Part shown: positions 7,203 through 14,916 of the stretch, one piece after another
Numbering within the stretch: position 1 is the first letter of the stretch
How the letters are laid out: each line of letters starts with the position of its first letter
Source: Mobilitalea sp.
Lineage (GTDB): Bacteria > Bacillota_A > Clostridia > Lachnospirales > Lachnospiraceae
Assembly: GCA_029974875.1 (NCBI GenBank)
Contig: JARKQP010000906.1
Span: 1-19,899 of the forward strand
DNA length: 19,899 nucleotides
Direction of reading: 5' to 3'
The notes under the pieces: model-generated
Database searches by the model: none
Seen by the model: the letters and a program-made list of their open reading frames with translations, nothing else
Told to the model about the DNA's origin: nothing
Program-made: the position numbers and the translations under genes

Positions 7203-7212
7203 GTTATATAAC
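7203..7212. promoter_or_regulatory. Palindrome GTTATATAAC upstream of the GMC gene
   Basis: This perfect 10-bp palindrome lies about 95 bp before the GMC start. TATAAA (7227-7232) downstream could be a -10 element, but no good -35 is present at the right distance. Its operator role is a guess. Confidence 0.25.
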
Positions 7213-7305
7213 AAGATTTTCCCTCATATAAATGAACAAACAGTTTTTAAATAAATCCTGCCTTTAAGGCGGATAATTAACGAGTTGGAATAAGGGGGAA
7301 AGCAT

Positions 7306-9009
7306 GTGACGAATGGATATGATGCTGATGTAATAATCATAGGCGCAGGAGGCGGTGGAGCCGTTGTTGCAAAAGAACTCAGTGAGAAAGGGATCAGGGT
7401 GCTCCTGCTAGAAGCCGGACCCTGGTATGGAAATAAACAATGGCCGGAGCCGAACACCTCACCAGGAGCCACAAGCAGCTCCAGCTATGATGATTTAAGC
7501 ATTGATTTATTGAAAACCAGCTTCACGGACCTGGAAGATGACATGAACAACCGTAATTATGGAAAGCTGCGCTGGGGGCCTGCCAACAGGGAGCTGCCGC
7601 CCTGGCAAAGGATCGGAGGCACGGCCTGGCAAAATTCCGGAGTAGGGGGAAGTACCCTGCACTATTTCGGAAACTCCCCGAGAGCTTATCCGCAGGCAGT
7701 TGATAATATATGGCCGTTAACCTACAATGAGCTGGTTCCATATTACGAGAGGGTGGAAGCTTCCCTGCCTGTCAATCCGGCGCCTGTAACTGCGAAGGAG
7801 GAAATATTCTACTACGGGGCAAAGAAAGCGGGATGGAGCAATCTGGAGAGCAAAGAGCTGTCGGCTCCCGGTTACCGGACACAGCCAAACGCAATTCTGC
7901 GCCCAAATCCATCCATCGATGATCCGTTTTTTGACCTGCAAAATAGCCGCGCCGTAGGCTGTACCCTCAGGGGGCATTGTGTGAACGGCTGCCATATTGG
8001 GCCTACGATAGAAGGGGTGGCTAAAAGGTCAACCCTGGTAAGCTACATACCGCGGGCCTTAAGTACGGGAAATGTTGAGGTAAGGCCAAATACCTTTGTC
8101 ACAAAGATACTGACGGAGGATGGCTCCCCGGAGGGGCTTCATGCCGCCGGTGTAATAACCAGGGATACCTGGACGGGGGAAATGAATGAATTCAGGGCCA
8201 GGGTTATTGTCATGTCAGCAGGAGGAATAGAAACACCACGCCTTTGGCTGAATTCGGAATTGCCGGAGAATCCTTGGGTAGGCAAGGGCTTAACAAACCA
8301 CTGGTTTGACAGCCTGACTGGAATTTTCAGCGAAGATGCTATCATGAGTGCCCTGGGAGTATCTGATATCAAGCCCTATGTCGGGCAGAACTCCGCGGCC
8401 AGGTTTGATTATCCCGGACTGGGGGTATTGATTACCGTGGGCTACAGCCCAGGCTTATATTCCTCCACCTTCTATTCGTCAGGCAGCGAAGGCGATAGCT
8501 TTATGAAACAGCCTGATCCCCGGGCGCCCTGGGATTATGAAGGCACAATCGTGGGGGAACAGCTAAAGGAATTTATGCGGGATTATAGAAGAACCTTAAG
8601 CGTCTATCTTTTCACGGATGATGATGTGGATCAGAGGAATGGAATCACCCTGGATCCGGAACGCAGGGATGAAAATGGGTTTTTACCGGTAATCCATTAT
8701 CAGCCCAGTGCCGGCGATGCAAGGAAACGGGAGCAGCTTGCTGTTATTGCCGCAAATATTTTCAGGGAAGCAGGAGCCAAGACAATCATCCGTTCCAACT
8801 GGTCCCCGGAGATATTTATCCATATTATGAGCACCATGCGCATGGGCTATGTGACGGATACAAATTGCGAGGCATACCAGGTAAAAAGGCTTTTTATTGC
8901 GGATAACAGCGTATTGTTTAATGGAATCGGCGGCCCTAATCCGACCCTTACCACCCAGGCGCTTGCAACCCGTACCGCAGAGAAAATAATAGTGCAGTAT
9001 TTTAGCTGA
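7306..9009 (+). CDS. GMC-family FAD-dependent oxidoreductase (gluconate 2-dehydrogenase large-subunit type)
   Basis: Enzymes of this family oxidise an alcohol or sugar-acid hydroxyl using bound FAD. The 567-residue protein starts with a Rossmann FAD site, IIIGAGGGG (10-18), ending the second strand in LLLEAG with Glu36. GVGGSTLHY follows, matching the family's GVGG-S-x-H-[WY] flavin loop. A Cys-rich CVNGC (225-229) followed by AKRSTLVSYIPRA is typical of the gluconate/sorbitol dehydrogenase branch. The C-terminal domain has HIMSTMRMG with His506 and GGPNPTLTTQALA with Asn545 at the usual catalytic positions. GTG at 7306 is the start, with AGGGGG (7293-7298) 7 nt upstream; the ATG two bases earlier is followed at once by a stop. 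There is no signal peptide. A subunit 3-like partner is encoded at 4464. The physiological substrate and electron acceptor are unknown. Confidence 0.88.
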   Translation: MTNGYDADVIIIGAGGGGAVVAKELSEKGIRVLLLEAGPWYGNKQWPEPNTSPGATSSSSYDDLSIDLLKTSFTDLEDDMNNRNYGKLRWGPANRELPPWQRIGGTAWQNSGVGGSTLHYFGNSPRAYPQAVDNIWPLTYNELVPYYERVEASLPVNPAPVTAKEEIFYYGAKKAGWSNLESKELSAPGYRTQPNAILRPNPSIDDPFFDLQNSRAVGCTLRGHCVNGCHIGPTIEGVAKRSTLVSYIPRALSTGNVEVRPNTFVTKILTEDGSPEGLHAAGVITRDTWTGEMNEFRARVIVMSAGGIETPRLWLNSELPENPWVGKGLTNHWFDSLTGIFSEDAIMSALGVSDIKPYVGQNSAARFDYPGLGVLITVGYSPGLYSSTFYSSGSEGDSFMKQPDPRAPWDYEGTIVGEQLKEFMRDYRRTLSVYLFTDDDVDQRNGITLDPERRDENGFLPVIHYQPSAGDARKREQLAVIAANIFREAGAKTIIRSNWSPEIFIHIMSTMRMGYVTDTNCEAYQVKRLFIADNSVLFNGIGGPNPTLTTQALATRTAEKIIVQYFS

Positions 9010-9088
9010 GCCAGGAAGTCAGCTGGAAGGTGAGCCGGTGGGCAAGTCCTGAAGTAGGCTGGGAAGCGGGTCGGAAGGTGATTGTTGT

Positions 9089-9150
9089 AATCAGGGTGTG
9101 GGCTTTGAAAATAATAGGAAGCCCCCGCCCTGATTTTTATTTTTAATTTT
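9089..9150 (+). terminator. Strong rho-independent terminator after the GMC gene
   Basis: A 17-nt arm (9089-9105, AATCAGGGTGTGGGCTT) pairs with 9119-9135 (AAGCCCCCGCCCTGATT), with two imperfect positions at most, and is followed by TTTATTTTTAATTTT. It ends the redox block before the galE promoter. Confidence 0.9.
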
Positions 9151-9218
9151 ATTTATAATAAATGAAGCTGCCTGCTGATTTGTTTTGTTGGGGAGCTGTT
9201 GGGGAACAGAACCACATT

Positions 9219-9260
9219 CCAGTATTGTGAATCGTCAGACCAGTATTGTAAATCATCAGA
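9219..9260. repeat. 21-bp tandem repeat overlapping the galE promoter
   Basis: Two adjacent 21-bp units (9219-9239 and 9240-9260) begin CCAGTATTGT and end TCAGA, differing at only two positions (G to A both times). The period equals two helical turns. The second unit contains the -35 element, so a dimeric or cooperative regulator could bind here. Confidence 0.8.
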
Positions 9261-9273
9261 TATCATGTATAAT
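9246..9273 (+). promoter_or_regulatory. Putative sigma-A promoter for galE
   Basis: A perfect TATAAT (9268-9273) is preceded at 16 bp by TTGTAA (9246-9251) inside the second tandem repeat. The weak -35 fits a promoter that needs an activator. The predicted start near 9280 gives a leader of about 100 nt. Confidence 0.6.
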
Positions 9274-9287
9274 ACAACCATAGCGTA

Positions 9288-9342
9288 TCTGAAAATTTAT
9301 GGTATCATTTTTTAAAATAATACCTACTTTTCTATTTTCAGA
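9288..9342 (+). promoter_or_regulatory. Nested hairpin in the galE leader
   Basis: The outer arms TCTGAAAAT (9288-9296) and ATTTTCAGA (9334-9342) are perfect complements. Inside them GGTATCATTTT (9301-9311) pairs with AAAATAATACC (9314-9324) with one mismatch. Each outer arm also resembles half of a CodY box (AATTTTCWGAAAATT), so DNA binding rather than RNA folding is possible. Confidence 0.5.
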
Positions 9343-9380
9343 CATGCCTGGCAGAAAATAATTGGATGGAGGAAAATCTA

Positions 9381-10391
9381 GTGACAATTTTAGTTACTGG
9401 CGGGGCAGGTTATATAGGAAGCCATACCTGCATAGAGCTCTTGGGTTCGGGCTATGACGTGGTCGTAGTTGATAATTTATGCAATTCAAGTGAAGAATCC
9501 TTAAAGAGGGTAAAGCAGATCACAGGGAAGGACATCACCTTTTACCAGGTTGATTTATTGGATAGGGAGGCATTGACCAGGGTATTCCAAAAAGAAAAGA
9601 TAGAAGCGGTAATCCATTTTGCCGGACTAAAGGCGGTGGGGGAATCCGTGTCCAAGCCTCTTAAATATTATCATAATAATGTAACGGGCACATTAATCCT
9701 CTGTGACGTTATGAGAAGCTTCGGAGTGAAGGACATCGTATTCAGCTCCTCAGCGACGGTTTACGGCAATCCTGCCACGGTACCCATCCGTGAGGATTTT
9801 CCTCTGTCTGTTACAAATCCCTACGGCAGGACAAAGCTGATGCTTGAGGAGATCCTCCGCGACCTGCATACAGCCGACCCAGGCTGGAACGTGATACTGC
9901 TGCGCTACTTCAATCCAATTGGAGCCCATGAGAGCGGACTGATCGGGGAGGATCCGAAAGGGATACCGAATAATCTGGCACCCTATATCACACAGGTGGC
10001 CTCAGGCAAGCTGGAGGTTCTCGGGGTATTCGGGGATGATTATGATACTCCTGACGGAACAGGAGTCCGCGACTATATCCATGTTGTCGACCTTGCAGCT
10101 GGGCATGTAAAAGCAATTGGGAAGCTAAAGGCTGCTCCGGGGGTATGCACTTATAACCTTGGCACAGGCTGTGGCTATAGCGTGCTCGACCTGGTGGGAG
10201 CCTTCCAGGAGGCCTGTGGGAAGGAGATCCCCTATGTGGTAAAGCCGCGCCGTCCCGGAGATATCGCAACCTGCTACGCCGACCCTTCCCTTGCAGAAAA
10301 AGAGCTTGGCTGGAAAGCGGAACGCGGAGTAAAGCAGATGTGTGAAGATGCCTGGAGATGGCAGAAAAACAACCCAAATGGTTACCATTAA
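9381..10391 (+). CDS. galE: UDP-glucose 4-epimerase
   Basis: GalE interconverts UDP-glucose and UDP-galactose (Leloir pathway and supply of galactose for surface glycans), in the cytoplasm with bound NAD. The 336-residue protein is of normal length for this extended short-chain dehydrogenase. It has GGAGYIG (7-13), [12 protein letters not shown] (79-90), the catalytic Ser124 in SSSATVYG and the YxxxK pair Tyr148/Lys152. The loop [11 protein letters not shown] and the motif [14 protein letters not shown] are diagnostic of GalE. I chose the GTG at 9381 because GGAGG (9368-9372) is 8 nt upstream and the family N-terminus [10 protein letters not shown] begins there; the ATG at 9366 overlaps that site. 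It stands alone between two terminators, not in a gal operon. Confidence 0.96.
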   Translation: MTILVTGGAGYIGSHTCIELLGSGYDVVVVDNLCNSSEESLKRVKQITGKDITFYQVDLLDREALTRVFQKEKIEAVIHFAGLKAVGESVSKPLKYYHNNVTGTLILCDVMRSFGVKDIVFSSSATVYGNPATVPIREDFPLSVTNPYGRTKLMLEEILRDLHTADPGWNVILLRYFNPIGAHESGLIGEDPKGIPNNLAPYITQVASGKLEVLGVFGDDYDTPDGTGVRDYIHVVDLAAGHVKAIGKLKAAPGVCTYNLGTGCGYSVLDLVGAFQEACGKEIPYVVKPRRPGDIATCYADPSLAEKELGWKAERGVKQMCEDAWRWQKNNPNGYH

Positions 10392-10435
10392 AATTAAAAG
10401 GAAATCAAAGATAAAAAGAAATCAAAAGAAAGATC

Positions 10436-10514
10436 GGGCTGTGCCAGACTTGATGTATTATGTAGCATTTCAAGCTGCGTAATAACAGAGAAAGCACAGC
10501 CCTTTTATTTTTTT
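10436..10514 (+). terminator. Rho-independent terminator after galE
   Basis: GGGCTGTGC (10436-10444) pairs perfectly with GCACAGCCC (10494-10502), followed by TTTTATTTTTTT. The long 49-nt loop contains a smaller CTTGA/TCAAG stem. Other than this the galE to surface-protein gap holds only the inverted repeat at 10525-10622. Confidence 0.85.
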
Positions 10515-10524
10515 CATATATTCT

Positions 10525-10622
10525 GGCAGTACATCTAAAAAATACCACGGATTGACACAGAAGTGCCAAATATCCCACTTAAAATTAAGGAAAAGAAGCT
10601 AAATTAATCCATATGTACTGCC
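10525..10622. repeat. Spaced 10-bp inverted repeat upstream of the surface protein gene
   Basis: GGCAGTACAT (10525-10534) and its exact complement ATGTACTGCC (10613-10622) flank 78 bp that includes TTGACA (10552-10557). The TTGACA lacks a proper -10 at 16-18 bp in the present orientation. The arms could be a long-range RNA stem, operator half-sites or ends of an invertible segment. Confidence 0.5.
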
Positions 10623-10662
10623 GATATACTTTTTATGATTAGGTTTTCTAGGGAGGTTAATT

Positions 10663-13600
10663 ATGAACAAAATGCGAGATGTGGGACTTAAAATTTTCTT
10701 TGGCTTTCTATTAGCCTTTCTTATATTCCATTATAATGAAGGTACGGTAAAGGCGACGACCACGCCGTCCTATGTGTTTCAGTTAGGTACTGTTACGGTT
10801 AAGCCGGATGATAATGCTAAAATAGTGAAGGAAAGAACAGGATTATTCTTGAAGACGGCTTCCGGTTCTGCTCCTGCTTCAGTGAAGGTGAAATTTGAGA
10901 GCAAAGAGCCTGATGTTATAGCCATTGAAGGGGTAGCAGATAACCTGTCCATTGGCGATACAATAACCCTGGTCCGCAAGGGACCCGGATTCGCGACGAT
11001 CCAGGCTACAATAACAGATGAATCCGGTATAACCGTTCTTACGTTTATTGTTCAGGTAGAGCTTGCGTTCAATGAAGTGGAAATGAAGAACAATGGTTTC
11101 AACCTGGTTTATGCCCACGAGGGTGATAAAAAGAGGACTTTGATTTTGGGTAAGGAATTGAACGAGTCCCGGAAGGTTATCCTCAAATTTGTTGAGGATC
11201 AGGGAGAAACGGTCTCTGGCTCGGCGATTGAGTTGTCTGATGTTGTGCTGACTAGCAGTGATTCCGCCATAGTTGATGTTGCAGTTGATGGAACTATCAC
11301 ACCAAAGGGTGCCGGCAAGGCAACGATAACGGCAACCAGTGCAGTGTCAGAGAACAATAAGGAGATGTCGGATACCCTGACTGTTGTAGTGGAGCCCTCT
11401 TTCACTCTGGGTTACACAGATGTAGTGACTGGACAGGACAAGCAGGAGGTATCCATTTCACGGAAGGGAACGGTTTCTGTAACGGGGTCGGCCATTAATG
11501 TGCCTTCGAATTTCCAACTGCAATCCAATGCACAGATAGCGACGAAATTAAAATGGGTGGTGAAGGATTGCAGCAAGAAGACGAATAATGTAATCAAGGA
11601 AGGCGACACCAGCAAAACCAGCAAGATGGAATATCATGTAAGCACCGCGAGCGGGGTTGTGAATTTTTATAATGTAAAGGCAGGAACTTATGAGATTTTC
11701 GCCTTTGTACCCACCTATGATGAAAATGTAACAAATATTCCATATGCATACATGAAGATTGTTGTTCCAATTGACATGGGCGATGAAAATGTTGTGATGA
11801 ATGTGGGAGATACTTATAATCTCCTGGAGAATTCCAACCTTCCGGATACAGGGGTGTTTAAATCAGTGTCTTATAAACCCAATGATATGAATATTGCTAC
11901 CTTTAGCACAAAGACCTATGTCATTGAGGCAAAGAAGAAAGGGACCGTCGAAATTACCTTGACCTACAACACAAATGCAGGTCTATTTGATGATCCAACG
12001 GATGATGCCCAATATAACAAGAAGATAACTGTTACCGTAATTGATGGAATTGCATTGAATGCTAACTCGGCAAGTATCTATGTCGGCGGAACCTTTAAGC
12101 TTGTCCCGATTATTACCGATGATTCGGCGGTTACCTGGAGTTCCAGCGATACTGCAGTAGCAACCGTTGATGAAGACGGACTAGTTACCGGCAAGAAGTT
12201 GGGTAAAGCTGAGATCACAGCGACACAAAGGGTTAACGGCGTGGTCAAAACAGCAAAATGCCTTATAGAAGTAAAGAAATCAGCGGACAAGATAACGGTA
12301 GACCCGGATACCTTATTGCTGGCAATCGGTGAAAATAAGGATCTGCTCGCAACGATCACCCCGGAAGATAAGAAGGCTGTACTTCAATGGAAGTCTTCGA
12401 ATGAAAAAATAGTGAAAATAGTGTCTGCAAAAGACGTATCAGCGACGATCCAGGGCGTGAGCGGCGGAACGGCAGTAATTTCAGCAATTGACAAGGACAA
12501 CATAGTGGTAGGCTATTGCCATGTTACTGTACGGCAGCCTGTAACAAAGATTGAATTGTCGGAAAAAGAGGCGACAGTAAGCCTTGCGACCAAGAAGTTC
12601 CAGCTCCGTGCTACCGTTACCCCTGACAATGCTGCGAACAAAGAAATAGAATGGTCTTCGGCGGATACGACGAGAGCAACCGTTGATAAGAAGACCGGTA
12701 TGGTAACCTTTGTATCGCCCGGCAATGTATCCATTATAGCGACCTCCGTGGATAACCCGGCAGTAACTGCAATCTGTAATTTTAACATTCAGGTTCCCGT
12801 AGCAACCGTGACCCTGGATGAAACAACAAAGACGATGTATGTCGGCCAGACAGCAAGGCTGACTTATAAGTTATTGCCCGATAAGGCAAGCATCAGTACT
12901 GTAACCTGGACCTCCACCAATACCTCGGTCGCCGCTGTTGACGGCACGGGTCTGGTAACTGCGAAGGGTGTGGGAACTGCGGTAATCATCCTTAAGGCGC
13001 TTGACGGAGGACAGTCGGTTTACTGTACTATTAACGTCAGAAGGGTAGCCAGTTCAGTTAAGTTTGATGTAGCCACCTTAAACCTAAAGGTCGGTGAATC
13101 CTATGCGATTAAACCAACCTTCACCCCGACTGATAGTACGGATACAAATTTAGTATGGGAATCCAGCGACACAAAGATAGCAACAGTTGATGATACCGGT
13201 AAGGTCACCGGTAAGGGTACCGGCGTGGCAATCATCATGGCCAAAACGGAAGTGGGAGGAGTGGCCACCTGTAAGGTCACGGTAACCCAGCCGGCAACAG
13301 GATTGATCCTTAATTTCTCCGAAAAGACGATCTATACCGGAACCAAATTTATGCTGGAAGCATCCGTTTCACCAAGCTCGGCAACGAACCTTAATATAAC
13401 CTGGAAAAGCTCCAATGAGAAAATCGCAACGGTATCAAAAACCGGTGAGGTAGCCGGCTTGACGGGCGGCGTAGCCATCATTACCTGCACTACGGTGGAG
13501 GGCGGATATATTGCAACCTGTGTGGTTACAGTAAGAGAGACAGTAACAACCATTAAATTAGATTATGAGAATTATTATCTGGGTGTCGGGAAGTCCTTCC

Positions 13601-14523
13601 AGCTGAAAGCAACGGTAACCACCGAGACAGCTACGAACCAAAATGTATTATGGACCTCCAGTAATGAAGAAATTGCAACAGTAACCCAGAAGGGTAAAGT
13701 AACAGGCCTTAAGAATGGTTATGCTACCATTACAGCCATGGCTTTAGACGGCAGCGAGGTGGAAGCCACCTGTGAAGTCCGTGTTGTCAATGCGGTAGAA
13801 AGCATTACCATAAGCAGTAATTACCTCTCCATGTATGTTGGCGATACGAAGAAGCTGAAGGCTACCATCAGGCCAAGCAATGCAACCTTTAAAACAGCCG
13901 GCTGGACCTCAAGTGATACTAGCGTGGCCATTGTTGATGACAACGGCACGGTAACAGGGCTGAAGGCTGGAAATGCGACGATCACTGCACAAGCGTTAGA
14001 TAATAGCGGAAAGAAAGTAATTTGTCAGGTAGTTGTATACGAGAGGGTACCTTCCACAGGAATTACCCTGCAGGATAAGTCTTTAACCATGGTACCGGGT
14101 GAAGAAAAGATTGTCCGGTTGGTTTTAATTCCGGCCACCTCAACGGACGGCTACACCTGGAGCACCGATAACCCGGCTGTAGCAACCGTGAACAGGACAA
14201 CGGGCAGGATTACGGCGCGTTCCACTGGAAAAGCCTATATTACGGTAATGACGGATTCAGGTAAGACTGCTACTGTTGAAGTTACTGTAATCGGCCTGAA
14301 CATGACCTCCCTGACCCTGGAGCAATATACCACCTATCCTTATCCTTTGGAAGTAGAGGGCGCAACAGCCCCCGTAAAATGGAGCATAGATAAGCCGCAG
14401 GTTGCGGTAATTACAAATGGCCAGGTCAGCTCCAGGGCAGTAGGCACAGCTACAATTACAGCAACCGTCAATGGACGGAGGCTGACATGTAAACTAACGG
14501 TTACGCCGATAGGTAAAAAATAA
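10663..14523 (+). CDS. Secreted multi-domain protein with BIG_2 Ig-like repeats
   Basis: The 1286-residue protein begins with a basic start and a hydrophobic stretch (about 9-24), a probable signal peptide ending near VKA (residue 31). Residues about 33-460 contain about four divergent Ig-like segments. From 462 to the end run ten clearer BIG_2 (bacterial Ig-like group 2) repeats of 82-85 residues, starting near 462, 545, 627, 713, 795, 877, 961, 1045, 1131 and 1214. Their hallmark is W-x-SS-x-x-x-VATVD followed by G-x-VTG-x-x-x-G-x-A-x-I. Many repeats carry one Cys in the last strand (CLIEV, CHVTV, CKVTV, CEVRV). No LPXTG motif, SLH or choline-binding repeats are visible, so the anchoring mode is unknown. 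BIG_2 arrays occur in adhesins and surface proteins; the ligand cannot be inferred. ATG at 10663 follows GGGAGG (10651-10656). The gene forms a single unit between terminators. Confidence 0.9.
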   Translation: MNKMRDVGLKIFFGFLLAFLIFHYNEGTVKATTTPSYVFQLGTVTVKPDDNAKIVKERTGLFLKTASGSAPASVKVKFESKEPDVIAIEGVADNLSIGDTITLVRKGPGFATIQATITDESGITVLTFIVQVELAFNEVEMKNNGFNLVYAHEGDKKRTLILGKELNESRKVILKFVEDQGETVSGSAIELSDVVLTSSDSAIVDVAVDGTITPKGAGKATITATSAVSENNKEMSDTLTVVVEPSFTLGYTDVVTGQDKQEVSISRKGTVSVTGSAINVPSNFQLQSNAQIATKLKWVVKDCSKKTNNVIKEGDTSKTSKMEYHVSTASGVVNFYNVKAGTYEIFAFVPTYDENVTNIPYAYMKIVVPIDMGDENVVMNVGDTYNLLENSNLPDTGVFKSVSYKPNDMNIATFSTKTYVIEAKKKGTVEITLTYNTNAGLFDDPTDDAQYNKKITVTVIDGIALNANSASIYVGGTFKLVPIITDDSAVTWSSSDTAVATVDEDGLVTGKKLGKAEITATQRVNGVVKTAKCLIEVKKSADKITVDPDTLLLAIGENKDLLATITPEDKKAVLQWKSSNEKIVKIVSAKDVSATIQGVSGGTAVISAIDKDNIVVGYCHVTVRQPVTKIELSEKEATVSLATKKFQLRATVTPDNAANKEIEWSSADTTRATVDKKTGMVTFVSPGNVSIIATSVDNPAVTAICNFNIQVPVATVTLDETTKTMYVGQTARLTYKLLPDKASISTVTWTSTNTSVAAVDGTGLVTAKGVGTAVIILKALDGGQSVYCTINVRRVASSVKFDVATLNLKVGESYAIKPTFTPTDSTDTNLVWESSDTKIATVDDTGKVTGKGTGVAIIMAKTEVGGVATCKVTVTQPATGLILNFSEKTIYTGTKFMLEASVSPSSATNLNITWKSSNEKIATVSKTGEVAGLTGGVAIITCTTVEGGYIATCVVTVRETVTTIKLDYENYYLGVGKSFQLKATVTTETATNQNVLWTSSNEEIATVTQKGKVTGLKNGYATITAMALDGSEVEATCEVRVVNAVESITISSNYLSMYVGDTKKLKATIRPSNATFKTAGWTSSDTSVAIVDDNGTVTGLKAGNATITAQALDNSGKKVICQVVVYERVPSTGITLQDKSLTMVPGEEKIVRLVLIPATSTDGYTWSTDNPAVATVNRTTGRITARSTGKAYITVMTDSGKTATVEVTVIGLNMTSLTLEQYTTYPYPLEVEGATAPVKWSIDKPQVAVITNGQVSSRAVGTATITATVNGRRLTCKLTVTPIGKK

Positions 14524-14550
14524 ATATTTGGCAGATAAACATTTCATTAT

Positions 14551-14591
14551 CCCGGTTACCGGGAGCCTGCGGACCATTAATTGGAGCAGGC
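14551..14591 (+). repeat. Two small hairpins after the surface protein gene
   Basis: CCCGGTTACCGGG (14551-14563) is a near-perfect palindrome, followed by GCCTGC/GCAGGC (14565-14570 with 14586-14591). Neither is followed by a U-run; the terminator proper comes 45 bp later. Confidence 0.45.
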
Positions 14592-14634
14592 GCAGAAAGA
14601 GTTACTTGGGTTCCTCCTTGTAAAATAGAAAAAT

Positions 14635-14675
14635 ACGGCTGGATTTCTTATTGGAATTCAGCCGTGTTTTATTTT
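14635..14675 (+). terminator. Rho-independent terminator of the surface protein gene
   Basis: ACGGCTG (14635-14641) pairs with CAGCCGT (14659-14665), extended inward by partial GATTTC/GAATT pairing, and followed by GTTTTATTTT. Confidence 0.75.
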
Positions 14676-14791
14676 GCCCCATATTTTTGGGGCTGACGGA
14701 ATTATACCAGATCCGTCAGGCGCGGCGTTGGTTAAAATGACAAAGAATGGTTTGAAATTTCGTCAGAAATGACAAGGATTGTAAGTTACCA

Positions 14792-14820
14792 TTGATTATC
14801 ATATTTTCCTATGATACAAT
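14792..14820 (+). promoter_or_regulatory. Sigma-A promoter of recN
   Basis: TTGATT (14792-14797) and TACAAT (14815-14820) are 17 bp apart. The start is predicted near 14827, giving a leader of about 90 nt. The rest of the 14676-14790 gap shows only a loose direct repeat AATGACAA and no gene. Confidence 0.7.
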
Positions 14821-14827
14821 GGATTCA

Positions 14828-14839
14828 GAACATACGTTT
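14828..14839. promoter_or_regulatory. LexA/DinR (SOS) box at the recN start site
   Basis: GAAC-ATAC-GTTT matches the Gram-positive SOS operator GAAC-N4-GTTC at seven of eight defined bases. It overlaps the predicted transcription start, where LexA would block initiation. recN is an SOS gene in many bacteria, which supports the reading. Confidence 0.65.
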
Positions 14840-14916
14840 CTTATTTAAAGTAGGGATTGATCATCAGCCGCAGTACGAAAGAATCAGAATTACTTCACGG
14901 AAATGAGGGATAATCA

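Noticed and set aside
9988..10377. 129-codon minus-strand ORF inside galE
   Set aside because: It lies entirely antisense to a well-supported galE and has the Arg/Pro/Leu-rich composition typical of antisense frames.
10552..10584. Normal sigma-A promoter of the surface protein gene at TTGACA 10552
   Set aside because: No TATAAT-like hexamer is present at 16-18 bp; the nearest (TTAAAA) is 21 bp away.
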